A stretch of 57,243 bases of DNA from Bacteroidota bacterium. GTDB taxonomy: Bacteria; Bacteroidota; Bacteroidia; Sphingobacteriales; Sphingobacteriaceae. A program made the translations under genes and the position numbers. The first letter of the stretch is position 1. Every line of letters starts with the position of its first letter. Shown in pieces: positions 18,090-26,493 of the stretch. The notes under the pieces were generated by a model, which saw only the letters and a program-made list of their open reading frames with translations, was not told where the DNA came from and made no database searches. Where the stretch lies: assembly GCA_013288685.1 (NCBI GenBank), contig JABDBM010000018.1, positions 1 through 57,243 on the forward strand, written 5' to 3'.

Positions 18090-18896
18090 TTACGGGTTTC
18101 CCAACACCAACCCATTCTCGGGTACCCATTTATCGTATTCAATAGTGGTGGCTACACCCTGTGCATAGGCCCTGCCGCGTAGTTTTTCAACCAGGTGCAG
18201 TGCGCCGTCGATGCCCGCCGATATTCCGGCAGTGGTAATAACACGGCCATTGTCAACAAAGCGGGTATTGGGTAAAACTTTGGTTTTAGGGTAAGCTTTG
18301 GTTAAATCGTCAATAGCTGTGTGAAATGTAGTTGCGGTAAGGCCATCCAAAATGCCTGTTTTACCTAATATAAAGGCGCCTGTACAAACGGACATTACAT
18401 ATTGGTCTTTATCGGTTTGCTTTTTTATCCATGCCATTACTTCGGGGTCATCAACTGTCGGTTCGGTGGGGCCACCAAAAACTACCAGTATATCGCTCGG
18501 AGGGGCATCCTGTATGGTATAATCGGGTGTTATAAACAATACGGTTTTCGAGGTGAGCGGTTTATAGGTTTTGGAAACTGTAATTACGTTAAAACCGGCA
18601 GTGGCAAATACTTCAAGCGGGCCGGCAAAATCAAGTACTTCAACACCTTCCTGTAAATAAAAGGCAATGGTGACGGGTTTTGCCGCAAGTCGCTTTTTAA
18701 ATTCCGTTAATGTAGTTTTTTCTAATACCATGCCACAATGCGGGCATTTGCCGGGTTTGTCAAACATCAATTGGTCGCAACTGCCATTACAGGGGCCGCA
18801 AACGTATACGATGGAATCTTTTTCGGCGGCTGGCTGGGCGAAGGTGAAATGGCTTCCCAATAAAATAAGCAATAAGATAAGGTAAATCTTTTTCAT
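18090..18896 (-). CDS. DJ-1/PfpI family protein with signal peptide and zinc ribbon
   Basis: A 268-residue protein with a signal peptide (about 20 residues, ending TFAQP). A short metal-ribbon segment (residues ~30-60) has two CxxC pairs, CGPC and CPHC, resembling the YHS/heavy-metal-binding ribbon. From ~residue 75 a DJ-1/PfpI domain follows, with the nucleophile elbow VCTGAF and the upstream GGPTEP loop. The family contains chaperone, glyoxalase and amidase-like members; the nucleophile cysteine is present. Export plus a zinc or copper ribbon suggests a role in periplasmic metal or redox stress. Confidence 0.8.
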   Translation of the reverse strand: MKKIYLILLLILLGSHFTFAQPAAEKDSIVYVCGPCNGSCDQLMFDKPGKCPHCGMVLEKTTLTEFKKRLAAKPVTIAFYLQEGVEVLDFAGPLEVFATAGFNVITVSKTYKPLTSKTVLFITPDYTIQDAPPSDILVVFGGPTEPTVDDPEVMAWIKKQTDKDQYVMSVCTGAFILGKTGILDGLTATTFHTAIDDLTKAYPKTKVLPNTRFVDNGRVITTAGISAGIDGALHLVEKLRGRAYAQGVATTIEYDKWVPENGLVLGNP

Positions 18897-18944
18897 GGTG
18901 GTTTTTAGATAGTTAGAGTGAGGATACCGCGGTTAGTTACAAAA

Positions 18945-19075
18945 AAGTTCATAGTTCATGGCAGCTGCAAATGGTTGACCTCGTCAACTTCGGCTATGAA
19001 CTATGAACTATGAGCAATAAACTATGAACCAATTTTCTAACACCCCCTGCCCCTCTCAAGAGGGAAACCCCGCGC
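18945..19075. repeat. Word-iterated repeat (GAACTATG type) plus CCCTCT hairpin
   Basis: A left arm AGTTCATAGTTCATGG (near 18950) opposes a right run of GAACTATGAACTATGA words (about 19003-19028). It is followed by a GC-rich hairpin CCCTCT-ca-AGAGGG (near 19052) and a CGCGCG tail. A third run of the same words (CATGAACCATCAACCATGAA) stands at 19102-19121, just before the aminotransferase stop. A degenerate copy is at 10946-10962. Confidence 0.65.
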
Positions 19076-19121
19076 GCAACCATTGGATGGCGGCTTCCCG
19101 CCATGAACCATCAACCATGAA

Positions 19122-20378
19122 CTACACCAGCTTTGCCAACGCTTCTTTTATCCTTGGTATCAACTCCACAATATCCTGTAAAGTACTTGCGCCTACAGAT
19201 ACCCTGAACCAGTTGATTTCGTCGCCGGTGCCAAATGCCGAGAAGGGTACAAAAGCAACCTTCGCTTCTTTTATCAAATAAAAATTAATATCAGCCGATG
19301 TTTTGAGCACTGTACCATCAGGCGTAGTTTTGCCTGCGTAGTCAATTTTTATGGTGAGGTAAATAGCTCCCATTGGCTCTATGGCATCCACACTAAACCC
19401 TTCGGACTTTAATTGCTTAAAACCTTCATAAAGGGTGGTTAAGCTTTTTTGGATATTGCCTTTTAACTCCCCCAAATACCCATTTACCAAGTCATCCTGC
19501 TTTAAAAATTTGGCCATGGCTACCTGTTCGGCTTTAGGAGCCCAGGCGCCCATGTGGCCAACTATGGCTTTCATGTGGTTTATCACCTCAGCCGGACCAA
19601 AGCCCCAACCAACGCGAACACCCGTAGCGGCAAAACATTTAGATGCGCCGTCCACAAAAATGGTGACATCTTTTAATTCGGGACGCAGGGTAACCGGGTT
19701 ATAGTGCTGATGTACGCCAAAAGTTAATTGAGAGTAAATTTGGTCGTACAGTATATACAATGGTTTTTCACCTGCCTTGCGTGTTTTGTTTTCAGCAATT
19801 ACCAGGTCGCAAATTTCTTCCAGGTCCTTTTTGGTGAACATGGTGCCGGTTGGGTTAAGTGGCGAGCATAGCGCCAGCAGGGCCGCTCCTTTAATATGCG
19901 GGGCCAGTTCATCGGCTGTTGGCATAAAATTATTTTCGGGGCGAACCGGCACAATTACTGCCTCGGCGCCGGTAAGGTCGCAATAGTGGTTGTTGTTCCA
20001 TGAAGGTGCAGGGAAAACTACCTTATCACCGGGATCAACCACGGCCAAATAGATAGAATATATAAGCGGGCGCGAGCCGCCGGAAATTAAGATCTGGTTA
20101 GCAGCATATTCCAAACCGAACCGGCTTTTCAGGAAACCTGAAACACTTTCGCGCAGGTTCAACATCCCATCAGCAGGCGGGTAATTGGTTTGATTTTCGG
20201 CATAAGCGTCAACAATAGCTTGTTTTAACCCTGCGGGGATTGGGTATATATTGGAATCAAAATCGCCAATAGTTAAATTGGCAATGTTTTGTCCCTGGCG
20301 TTTAAGTTCGTTTATTTCGCCTGCAATTTTTATAATTTCAGAACCATGCAGGTTTTGGGCTAATATGGAAACACTCAT
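19122..20378 (-). CDS. PLP-dependent aminotransferase, class I/II
   Basis: A 418-residue fold-type I aminotransferase. The ATG at 20378 gives MSVSILAQNL, where the family begins; an upstream in-frame extension to 20465 would read through the promoter. The PLP-lysine region reads DGASKCFAATGVRVGWGFG, the loop before it is LYDQIYSQLTF, and the substrate-arginine region is near the C-terminus (NWFRVSVGAS). It belongs to the aspartate/branched aminotransferase group; exact substrate unknown. A TACCTTTG box lies 24 bases upstream. Confidence 0.88.
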   Translation of the reverse strand: MSVSILAQNLHGSEIIKIAGEINELKRQGQNIANLTIGDFDSNIYPIPAGLKQAIVDAYAENQTNYPPADGMLNLRESVSGFLKSRFGLEYAANQILISGGSRPLIYSIYLAVVDPGDKVVFPAPSWNNNHYCDLTGAEAVIVPVRPENNFMPTADELAPHIKGAALLALCSPLNPTGTMFTKKDLEEICDLVIAENKTRKAGEKPLYILYDQIYSQLTFGVHQHYNPVTLRPELKDVTIFVDGASKCFAATGVRVGWGFGPAEVINHMKAIVGHMGAWAPKAEQVAMAKFLKQDDLVNGYLGELKGNIQKSLTTLYEGFKQLKSEGFSVDAIEPMGAIYLTIKIDYAGKTTPDGTVLKTSADINFYLIKEAKVAFVPFSAFGTGDEINWFRVSVGASTLQDIVELIPRIKEALAKLV

Positions 20379-20401
20379 GCTGATGTGGTTTGTTAGAGGT
20401 G

Positions 20402-20409
20402 CAAAGGTA
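20402..20409 (-). promoter_or_regulatory. Probable -7 box for the aminotransferase gene
   Basis: On the minus strand the sequence is TACCTTTG, matching the Bacteroidota -7 consensus TAnnTTTG, 24 bases before the chosen start. No exact TTG stands at -33. Immediately upstream is a run of AAAGG words (about 20422-20450), another word-iterated stretch. Confidence 0.45.
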
Positions 20410-20467
20410 GGTTTTTGAGGTGAAAGGATAAAGGCTAAAGGTAAAAGGTTTTTGAAATACCCCACGC

Positions 20468-20545
20468 CTCCCCCCAGCCCCTCTCCGTTGGAGAGGGGCT
20501 TTTACTTTCCGTCCTTCGGACTTTCCGGACTTTCGGAGTCCCTCT
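20468..20545. repeat. CCCCTCTCC hairpin and AGTCCGAAAG word run
   Basis: A perfect 10-bp hairpin GCCCCTCTCC-gtt-GGAGAGGGGC lies near 20478-20500. A run reading on the minus strand AGTCCGAAAGTCCGGAAAGT follows (about 20504-20541). The hairpin belongs with those at 19052 and 21162, and the word run with 51537-51576. The element separates the divergent aminotransferase and efp promoters. Confidence 0.65.
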
Positions 20546-20575
20546 TGTTTCTTTCCGCATAAGTTTCTAAGTTTG
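20545..20575 (+). promoter_or_regulatory. Bacteroidota-type promoter of efp
   Basis: TTG at 20545-20547, a 20-base spacer, then TAAGTTTG at 20568-20575, which matches the TTG / TAnnTTTG promoter of Bacteroidota primary sigma factor. The efp start follows 21 bases later. Confidence 0.65.
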
Positions 20576-20595
20576 CGCCTCAATAATACAGAGTT

Positions 20596-21159
20596 ATGTC
20601 AAAGGCATCCGAAATAAAAAATGGGAACATCCTGCGCTTCAATGGCGAACTGTTGCAGGTAGAGGAATTTTTACACCGTACACCGGGTAATTTGCGCGCT
20701 TTTTACCAGGCCCGCATGCGTAATGTTAAATCGGGGAAATTGGTTGAATACCGTTTCCGTACCGATGAGGATGTGACCATAGCACGCGTTGAAACCAGTG
20801 ATTATCAATATTTATACGAAGATGGCGACTCGCTGGTAGTAATGGACAATACTACTTACGATCAGCATAACGTACCTAAAGCACTGTTTGGCCCGGCTGT
20901 AAAATTCCTGAAAGAAGGCATGAACGTAATTGTTGCCTTTGAAAGTGATGAGCCGATCATGGGTTCAATCCCGGGTTCGGCCGAGTTGGAAATTACTTAT
21001 ACTGAGCCAGCTGTAAAAGGCGATACCTCAACCGGCGCAATGAAAAATGCAACAGTTGAAACCGGTGCCGAAATAAAAGTGCCATTGTTTATTAATATAG
21101 GCGATAAGGTGAAAGTGGATACTGCTACCGGCGCATACGTAGAGCGTGTGAAGGGATAA
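20596..21159 (+). CDS. efp: Translation elongation factor P
   Basis: A 187-residue EF-P of normal length, with KOW-like domain I (residues 1-65) and two OB domains. It stimulates peptide bond formation at polyproline stretches. The loop that carries the modified residue in other bacteria reads TPGNLRAF: Pro30-Gly31-Asn32 align with Pro32-Gly33-Lys34 of Escherichia coli. The tip residue is therefore asparagine (codon 20689-20691), not the Lys or Arg that receive known modifications. Arg34 is two residues on. I recall this loop as typical of Sphingobacteriaceae. Confidence 0.95.
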   Translation: MSKASEIKNGNILRFNGELLQVEEFLHRTPGNLRAFYQARMRNVKSGKLVEYRFRTDEDVTIARVETSDYQYLYEDGDSLVVMDNTTYDQHNVPKALFGPAVKFLKEGMNVIVAFESDEPIMGSIPGSAELEITYTEPAVKGDTSTGAMKNATVETGAEIKVPLFINIGDKVKVDTATGAYVERVKG

Positions 21160-21161
21160 CT

Positions 21162-21190
21162 CCCCCGGCCCCCCCTGAAGGGGGAGTCGC
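21162..21190. repeat. CCCCCT hairpin repeat (third copy)
   Basis: CTCCCCC and GGGGGAG surround CCCCCTGAAGGGGG, giving alternative stems, followed by a CGCGCGG tail. The composition and tail match the elements at about 19040-19075 and 20468-20502. It starts 3 bases after the efp stop. Confidence 0.6.
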
Positions 21191-21269
21191 GCGGCGTATA
21201 TTTTTCGCATGTTGCCCGTGCTGTGATAGGGAGTAAAAAATATAATCCCAATAATTTCTTTTCCAAATA

Positions 21270-21312
21270 AAATCCCTTAATTTCAACGGATAAACTTGAA
21301 ATTAAGGGATTT
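21270..21312 (+). terminator. Perfect 17-bp hairpin downstream of efp
   Basis: 21270-21286 is perfectly complementary to 21296-21312 (core TCCCTTAATTTCAA), with a 9-base loop. Downstream GTTGTTTTAT is moderately T-rich. It most likely ends the efp transcript, 110 bases after the stop and 57 before ribokinase. Confidence 0.65.
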
Positions 21313-21368
21313 GTTGTTTTATACTTCTGAACGGCATTTACCAACACCAATTAAATCTGATATCCTGA

Positions 21369-22298
21369 ATGAAACCCTCAATTGTAGTAGTGGGCAGTTC
21401 GAACACCGATATGGTGGTTAAGGCTGATTATTTACCCCGTCCCGGCGAAACCATTTTAGGTGGCACTTTTATTATGAATGCCGGCGGCAAGGGCGCCAAC
21501 CAGGCGGTTGCTGCGGCGCGGCTGGGCGGCAACGTTACCTTTGTGGTTAAAACTGGTGATGATATTTTCGGACAGTCGGCTGTTAAGCTGTTCGGTGCTG
21601 AAGGTATTGATACCAGTTGCGCCGTTGCCGACCCTACCCTACCCTCGGGTGTAGCATTAATTGCAGTTGATGCCAATGGCGAAAATAGCATAGTAGTTGC
21701 GTCAGGAGCAAATGCCGCATTACGGCCGGCTGACCTGCAAAATGCGGCCCCAAAAATTGAAAAAGCCGCCTTGTTATTGGTACAACTGGAAATTCCGCTG
21801 ATAACCGTTGAATACGCCATAAACCTGGCCGCAAAAAATAAAATAAAAGTAGTGCTTAACCCTGCCCCTGCATTGATGCTTACCGACGAGTTACTGGCAA
21901 AAGTATCTATCATTACTCCCAACAAAACAGAAGCCGAACTACTAAGTGGCATAAAGGTTACCAGCCTGAAAACTGCGGAACTGGCGGCCAAAGCAATTGC
22001 AGCCAAAGGCGTAGAAACGGTGATTGTTACCTTAGGTGCACAGGGCGCATTGGTGCACCATAATAACGAATGCAAATTATACCCTGCGCCGCTTTGCAAA
22101 GCAGTGGATACCACTGCGGCAGGTGATGTTTTTAACGGCGCGCTGGCAGTGGCCTTATCCGAAGGTAAGGAAATAGCCGGGGCAGTAACTTTTGCCTGCC
22201 AGGCAGCGGCCCTGTCGGTTTGTAAGCTTGGGGCGCAGTCGTCAGCACCGTACAGGGTTGAGCTGGATGCGGCGCTTATGGCAGCTGGGGTGAATTAA
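21369..22298 (+). CDS. rbsK: Ribokinase
   Basis: A 309-residue PfkB-family kinase that phosphorylates D-ribose. The N-terminal motif GGKGANQAVAAARLG (residues ~38-52) and the C-terminal anion-hole motif DTTAAGDVFNGAL, with its catalytic Asp, are intact. The bacterial ribokinase length is normal. It is followed within 130 bases by a GRP-family permease, so uptake and phosphorylation of ribose or a related sugar are probably linked. Other PfkB kinases (adenosine, fructose) are less likely given the substrate-side GGKGANQA motif. Confidence 0.9.
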   Translation: MKPSIVVVGSSNTDMVVKADYLPRPGETILGGTFIMNAGGKGANQAVAAARLGGNVTFVVKTGDDIFGQSAVKLFGAEGIDTSCAVADPTLPSGVALIAVDANGENSIVVASGANAALRPADLQNAAPKIEKAALLLVQLEIPLITVEYAINLAAKNKIKVVLNPAPALMLTDELLAKVSIITPNKTEAELLSGIKVTSLKTAELAAKAIAAKGVETVIVTLGAQGALVHHNNECKLYPAPLCKAVDTTAAGDVFNGALAVALSEGKEIAGAVTFACQAAALSVCKLGAQSSAPYRVELDAALMAAGVN

Positions 22299-22300
22299 CT

Positions 22301-22397
22301 GAGACGCAAGAAGTCGAGAAACAAGAAGCAAGAGTGGAGAATTTTTATCCTGATTCCTGGTTCTTCTTGTCTCTTGCATCTTGATTTCTTGCTTCTA
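22301..22397. repeat. Word-iterated inverted repeat (CAAGAA type)
   Basis: The left arm 22301-22340 (GCAAGAAGTCGAGAAACAAG and on) pairs imperfectly with 22361-22397 (CTTGTCTCTTGCATCTTGAT and on). It is the same word as at 8026-8166, 14 kb away. It starts two bases after the ribokinase stop and ends about 28 bases before the permease start. Confidence 0.75.
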
Positions 22398-22425
22398 ATT
22401 GAATATAATCCTTAATCCTAAAGCT

Positions 22426-23427
22426 ATGTTCATCATTTCAACCTATCCTGTTGCGGTTATCTTCTGCATCATTACTATGCTTTGCTGGGGCTCGTGGGCC
22501 AATACCCAAAAAATTGCCGGTAAAAGCTGGCGGTTCGAGTTGTTTTACTGGGACTATGTAATTGGCGTGGTACTTTTCTCACTTTTATCGGCATTAACGC
22601 TCGGCAGCCATGGCGAGGGCGGCCGCAGTTTTATAACCGATTTAAAACAGGCTGATACAGATAACATTATCAAAGCTATTATAGGCGGTATTATATTTAA
22701 TGCCGCCAATATCCTGCTATCGGCCGCGATATCTATCGCGGGCATGGCTGTCGCCTTCCCGGTGGGCATTGGTATTGCGTTGGTGTTGGGGGTAATTGTA
22801 AATTATTTCACCGCCCCGCAGGGCAATATCGAATATATTATCATCGGTATCATCTTAATTATGGCGGCTATCATTACCAATGCCATCGCCTATAAAAAAG
22901 CAAACCGCGTTGAAAAGAAGCTATCCTTTAAAGGTTTGCTGATATCGGTTTTGGCAGGTTTGCTGATGTCGTTATTCTATAGATTTATTGCATCGTCAAT
23001 GGATTTGTCAAACTTTCAGCATCCCGCCATCGGCAAAATGACACCTTATACTGCTGTGTTTGTTTTTTCTATCGGGATATTGTTGAGTAATTTTATTTTT
23101 AACAGCGTCCTTATTTATAAACCCTTTGATGGTGCGCCAACCAATTACGCGGCCTATTTTAAAGGCAAGTTTCCGGTACATTTAACCGGCATACTCGGCG
23201 GCATTATCTGGGGTATTGGTAATTCCTTTAACCTGATAGCGGCGGGCAAGGCCGGCCCGGCAATATCTTACGGACTTGGCCAGGGCGCTACCATGGTGGC
23301 CGCCTTTTGGGGTGTTTTTATCTGGAAGGAATTTAAACAAAAAGGAGCCGGAACAGGCGGATTGATAACTGCTATGTTTGTATTGTTTATAGCTGGGTTG
23401 GGGATGCTGATTTATTCGGGAATATAG
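22426..23427 (+). CDS. GRP-family (RbsU/GlcU-like) sugar permease
   Basis: A 333-residue membrane protein with about ten hydrophobic helices, a DMT-superfamily sugar transporter. The start is the ATG at 22426 (MFIISTYPVAV); an upstream TTG frame overlaps the repeat arm. Motifs such as MLCWGSWANTQKIAGK and the central cytoplasmic AYKKANRVEKK loop fit the glucose/ribose uptake family. Lying next to ribokinase, ribose is the likeliest substrate. An exporter or nucleoside role cannot be excluded. Confidence 0.82.
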   Translation: MFIISTYPVAVIFCIITMLCWGSWANTQKIAGKSWRFELFYWDYVIGVVLFSLLSALTLGSHGEGGRSFITDLKQADTDNIIKAIIGGIIFNAANILLSAAISIAGMAVAFPVGIGIALVLGVIVNYFTAPQGNIEYIIIGIILIMAAIITNAIAYKKANRVEKKLSFKGLLISVLAGLLMSLFYRFIASSMDLSNFQHPAIGKMTPYTAVFVFSIGILLSNFIFNSVLIYKPFDGAPTNYAAYFKGKFPVHLTGILGGIIWGIGNSFNLIAAGKAGPAISYGLGQGATMVAAFWGVFIWKEFKQKGAGTGGLITAMFVLFIAGLGMLIYSGI

Positions 23428-23561
23428 TTCGGATTTGGGATTTCGGATTTATGATAGGATAGTTCAACAATAACCACTGAGGTCACAAAGGGAAAAACAC
23501 AAAGAGCACAAAGTTTTTTTCATCTCAGAGCCCTTTGTGAAATCTTTGTGACCTTTGTGGT
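23428..23561. repeat. Word-iterated inverted repeat (ACACAAAG type)
   Basis: A TTCGGATTT run (23429-23450) follows the permease stop. Then a left arm (23473-23514, CACTGAGGTCACAAAG, ACACAAAGAGCACAAAG) pairs with a right arm (23522-23561, TTTGTGACCTTTGTGG). The right arm ends 14 bases before the next start codon. Same word group as 17119-17253. Confidence 0.75.
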
Positions 23562-23575
23562 AAAAATTCACCGCC

Positions 23576-25747
23576 ATGCTTAATTTTAAGATGAAGAAAA
23601 TAGTATACTTATCCATTATCGCTTCGTTTGTTGTTCATACAACCTTATATGCTCAACAGATCAGGTTGCAGGGCGCCACCGGCGAGATGATTGCCGGGCC
23701 GGTAAATCCATCGCAACAAAAACACTGGTTGGATACCTTAAAACAATGGCGCATCACCGAGCGCAAGAAGCTTCACTATAGCGACAAAGAATACCATCGC
23801 CCCCAGCTGAGCTGGATAAAATCCACTTTTATTTATGCCCAAATGATGGCGCACGACCGGTATTTTTACGACCCCGTCAGCGGAAAATACACCGTTAACC
23901 GTTACCTGGATGATTTGGAAAAACGCTACGGAGGTTTGGATGCGGTGCTGATATGGCCCACCTACCCCAACATCGGCGTTGATAACCGCAACCAGTTTAA
24001 TTTAGTGGCCGATATGCCCGGCGGCAAAGAAGGCGTTAAGCAAATGATCAAAGATTTTCATAAGCGTGGTGTGAAAGTCTTTTTCCCCATTATGATATGG
24101 GACCATGGGACACGGAAGCCTCAATTATCCATACCTAAAACCATCGTTGCCGAAATGAAAGAACTGGGCGCTGATGGCCTGAATGGCGACACCATGACGG
24201 GCGTTACCAAAGATTTTGAGGATGCTTACATCGCCAATAACTACCCGCTGGCCCTGCAACCCGAGGTAAATATAAAAGACCTTAAAATGGTGGAATGGAA
24301 CACCATGAGCTGGGGCTATTACTGGATAAAATGGGGTTCGGATAGTTTTGGCTATACACCCGGCGTATCGCTTTATAAATGGCTGGAACCGCGCCACCAG
24401 GTACATATTACCGACCGCTGGGCCATCAACAAAACCGAGGACCTGCAATATGCCTTTTTTAATGGTGTGGGCTATAACAGCTGGGAAAACGTTTGGGGAA
24501 TATGGAACCAGGTACCCGACCGCTATGCCGAAGTTATCCGCCGGATTAGGATGATCCATCAGCAATTCCCGGATGTTTGGACCAGCACCGGCTGGGAGCC
24601 GCATTTCCCGGTTAAACAAAAAGGGGTATTTGCCTCAAAATTTCCGGGGAGCAGTGAGACGGTTTATACGCTGATCAATCGCGATAGCACTGAAAAAACA
24701 GGGGTTCAGCTGGTACTTCCTTATAAAAAAGAAGTGAATTATTTTGATGCATGGAATGGTGTTCAACTGCATCCTAAACGCGACGGAAATAAAATAAGCC
24801 TTTCGTTTACCATTGAGGGCAATGGCTATGGCGCGGTAGTTGAGCGGAATACCCGTCTATATCCCGTTGAGGTGGATATGTTTTTAAATGCAATGAAAAA
24901 TCGCGCTCAAGCGCCTATAAACAGTTTGCCGGTAAACTGGAAACCACTGAATCAATACCTGACGCCGTTTGATAAAACCAAAAAGGTTAAAACCGCGCCC
25001 GAGGGTATGGCGTTGATACCGGCGACCGCCAACTATAATTTCCAAACTGAGGGGGTAATGATAGAAGGAGATGAGTTGCCGGCCGCAATAGGCGTGCAAT
25101 ATCCCTGGGAAAACCATCCCCAACGGAAACATCAAAAAACAATCCATATTGATTCTTTTTTTATTGATAAATATCCGGTAACCAATAAACAGTTTAAACT
25201 TTTTATGGATGCCACGCATTATAAACCTGCGGATAGTCACAATTTTTTAAAGGATTGGGAAAACGGCACTTACCGTGGAGGCTGGGATAACAAGCCGGTT
25301 ACCTGGGTTTCTTTAGAAGATGCGCGCGCGTACGCCACCTGGGCAGGCAAACGGTTGCCACACGAATGGGAATGGCAATATGCGGCACAAGATACTGATG
25401 GTCGCCTATACCCCTGGGGCAAAAACCGCGATACCACGCTGATGCCGCCTGCGGATAACACCCGCAATATGCGTGCACCCGCCAATGTAAATACTTACCC
25501 GAATGCTGCAAGTCCGTTTGGTGTAATGGATTTAACCGGCAACGTATGGCAATGGACCGACGAATATACCGACGACCATACCCGTTCGGCTGTTTTAAAA
25601 GGCGGAAGTTACTATCATGCCCAAACATCAGGCTGGTATTTTCCGCAGGCGCAGGAAGTGAATAAACAGGCTAAATATCTGTTAATGTCACCGGGGATGG
25701 ACAGGTCGGCGGCTATCGGGTTTCGGTGTGTGGTGGATAGTGATTAG
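23576..25747 (+). CDS. Glycosidase-like TIM-barrel protein fused to FGE/SUMF1-fold domain, exported
   Basis: A 723-residue protein with a signal peptide (ends TTLYAQ). If translated from the ATG at 23591, it starts MKKIVYL. Residues ~35-460 resemble a glycoside hydrolase (beta/alpha)8 domain (AVLIWPTYPNIG; FFPIMIWDHG; ADGLNGDTM) ending in a beta-sandwich. From ~490 a formylglycine-generating-enzyme/SUMF1 fold is present (EGMALIPA; IDKYPVTNKQF; AYATWAGKRLPHEWEWQYA; VMDLTGNVWQWT). The two catalytic cysteines of FGE are missing: the GGSYMC....C region reads GGSYYHAQTSG. So the second domain is probably a binding or structural module. Ribokinase and a sugar permease lie upstream, which fits sugar use. 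Confidence 0.8.
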   Translation: MLNFKMKKIVYLSIIASFVVHTTLYAQQIRLQGATGEMIAGPVNPSQQKHWLDTLKQWRITERKKLHYSDKEYHRPQLSWIKSTFIYAQMMAHDRYFYDPVSGKYTVNRYLDDLEKRYGGLDAVLIWPTYPNIGVDNRNQFNLVADMPGGKEGVKQMIKDFHKRGVKVFFPIMIWDHGTRKPQLSIPKTIVAEMKELGADGLNGDTMTGVTKDFEDAYIANNYPLALQPEVNIKDLKMVEWNTMSWGYYWIKWGSDSFGYTPGVSLYKWLEPRHQVHITDRWAINKTEDLQYAFFNGVGYNSWENVWGIWNQVPDRYAEVIRRIRMIHQQFPDVWTSTGWEPHFPVKQKGVFASKFPGSSETVYTLINRDSTEKTGVQLVLPYKKEVNYFDAWNGVQLHPKRDGNKISLSFTIEGNGYGAVVERNTRLYPVEVDMFLNAMKNRAQAPINSLPVNWKPLNQYLTPFDKTKKVKTAPEGMALIPATANYNFQTEGVMIEGDELPAAIGVQYPWENHPQRKHQKTIHIDSFFIDKYPVTNKQFKLFMDATHYKPADSHNFLKDWENGTYRGGWDNKPVTWVSLEDARAYATWAGKRLPHEWEWQYAAQDTDGRLYPWGKNRDTTLMPPADNTRNMRAPANVNTYPNAASPFGVMDLTGNVWQWTDEYTDDHTRSAVLKGGSYYHAQTSGWYFPQAQEVNKQAKYLLMSPGMDRSAAIGFRCVVDSD

Positions 25748-25854
25748 AGGTTAGTTGATTAGAAGTGGGGTAAAACTTACGAAGTTTTGTAACGGCGAAG
25801 CCCTCAACGAGGCCTATAAAAACAAAACAATCCCGAGTTAAACTTCGTAAGTTT
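25748..25854. repeat. Inverted repeat AAACTTACGAAGTTT plus GATTAG word run
   Basis: A perfect 15-bp inverted repeat pairs 25773-25787 with 25840-25854, and the arms are themselves nearly palindromic. A GATTAG-word run (GATTAGAGGTTAGTTGATTAG) stands at 25742-25762. A related pair (AACTTCGCAGTTTC, AACTTCTTAAGTTT) is at 55601-55635. The right arm ends 16 bases before the macrodomain start. Confidence 0.7.
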
Positions 25855-25870
25855 GGCGGTAAATTGCCTT

Positions 25871-26419
25871 ATGAATTTTCCCAACGATAAAATAGAACTA
25901 ATAAAAGGCGACATCACCAAAGTAAAGTTTGATGCCATTGTAAACGCTGCCAATTCATCATTATTAGGTGGCGGTGGAGTTGATGGCGCCATACATCGGG
26001 CAGGCGGTGCGGTTATTTTGGAAGAGTGCCGTAAAATTGTGGCTCGTCAGGGTGGCTGTAAAACCGGACAGGCGGCAATCACTACGGCGGGTAATTTGCC
26101 TGCAAAATTTGTTGTCCATACCGTTGGCCCCATTTGGAACGGCAAAACCGCCGATGCTCAAAAATTGGCAGATTGTTATCGTAATTCCTTACAACTGGCG
26201 GTTGACAACGATTGCAAAACCATCGCTTTCCCCAATATCAGTACAGGTGTTTATCGTTTCCCGAAACCGGAGGCTGCCGAAATAGCGGTACGAACGGTTA
26301 CAGAGTTTTTAGCGGCGACTGATAAAATTGAGAAGGTGATTTTTGTTTGTTTTGATGATGAGAATTATGGGTTGTATCAAAACAAATTAACCCAGGTGTG
26401 CACGCTTGTGGTCGACTAA
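25871..26419 (+). CDS. Macrodomain (O-acetyl-ADP-ribose deacetylase type)
   Basis: A 182-residue single macrodomain. The start is the ATG at 25871 ([15 protein letters not shown]); the extension to 25853 overlaps the repeat. Ligand-binding motifs are complete: [28 protein letters not shown], and ISTGVYRFP. It should hydrolyse O-acetyl-ADP-ribose or ADP-ribosyl modifications in the cytoplasm, MacroD/YmdB type. It converges on the toxin-antitoxin-like pair downstream; no DarT-like toxin is beside it. Confidence 0.9.
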   Translation: MNFPNDKIELIKGDITKVKFDAIVNAANSSLLGGGGVDGAIHRAGGAVILEECRKIVARQGGCKTGQAAITTAGNLPAKFVVHTVGPIWNGKTADAQKLADCYRNSLQLAVDNDCKTIAFPNISTGVYRFPKPEAAEIAVRTVTEFLAATDKIEKVIFVCFDDENYGLYQNKLTQVCTLVVD

Positions 26420-26493
26420 TAGTGAGCAGCTTTATTGGGCTTCACCCAAGCTTGAGTGCGTAAATTTAGTTGCTTGAACGGACGGGGTTACGG

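Noticed and set aside
20388..20583. Minus-strand frame reading basic residues through the hairpin spacer
   Set aside because: It is made of the reverse complement of intergenic repeats (AGTCCGGAA words) and overlaps two promoters.
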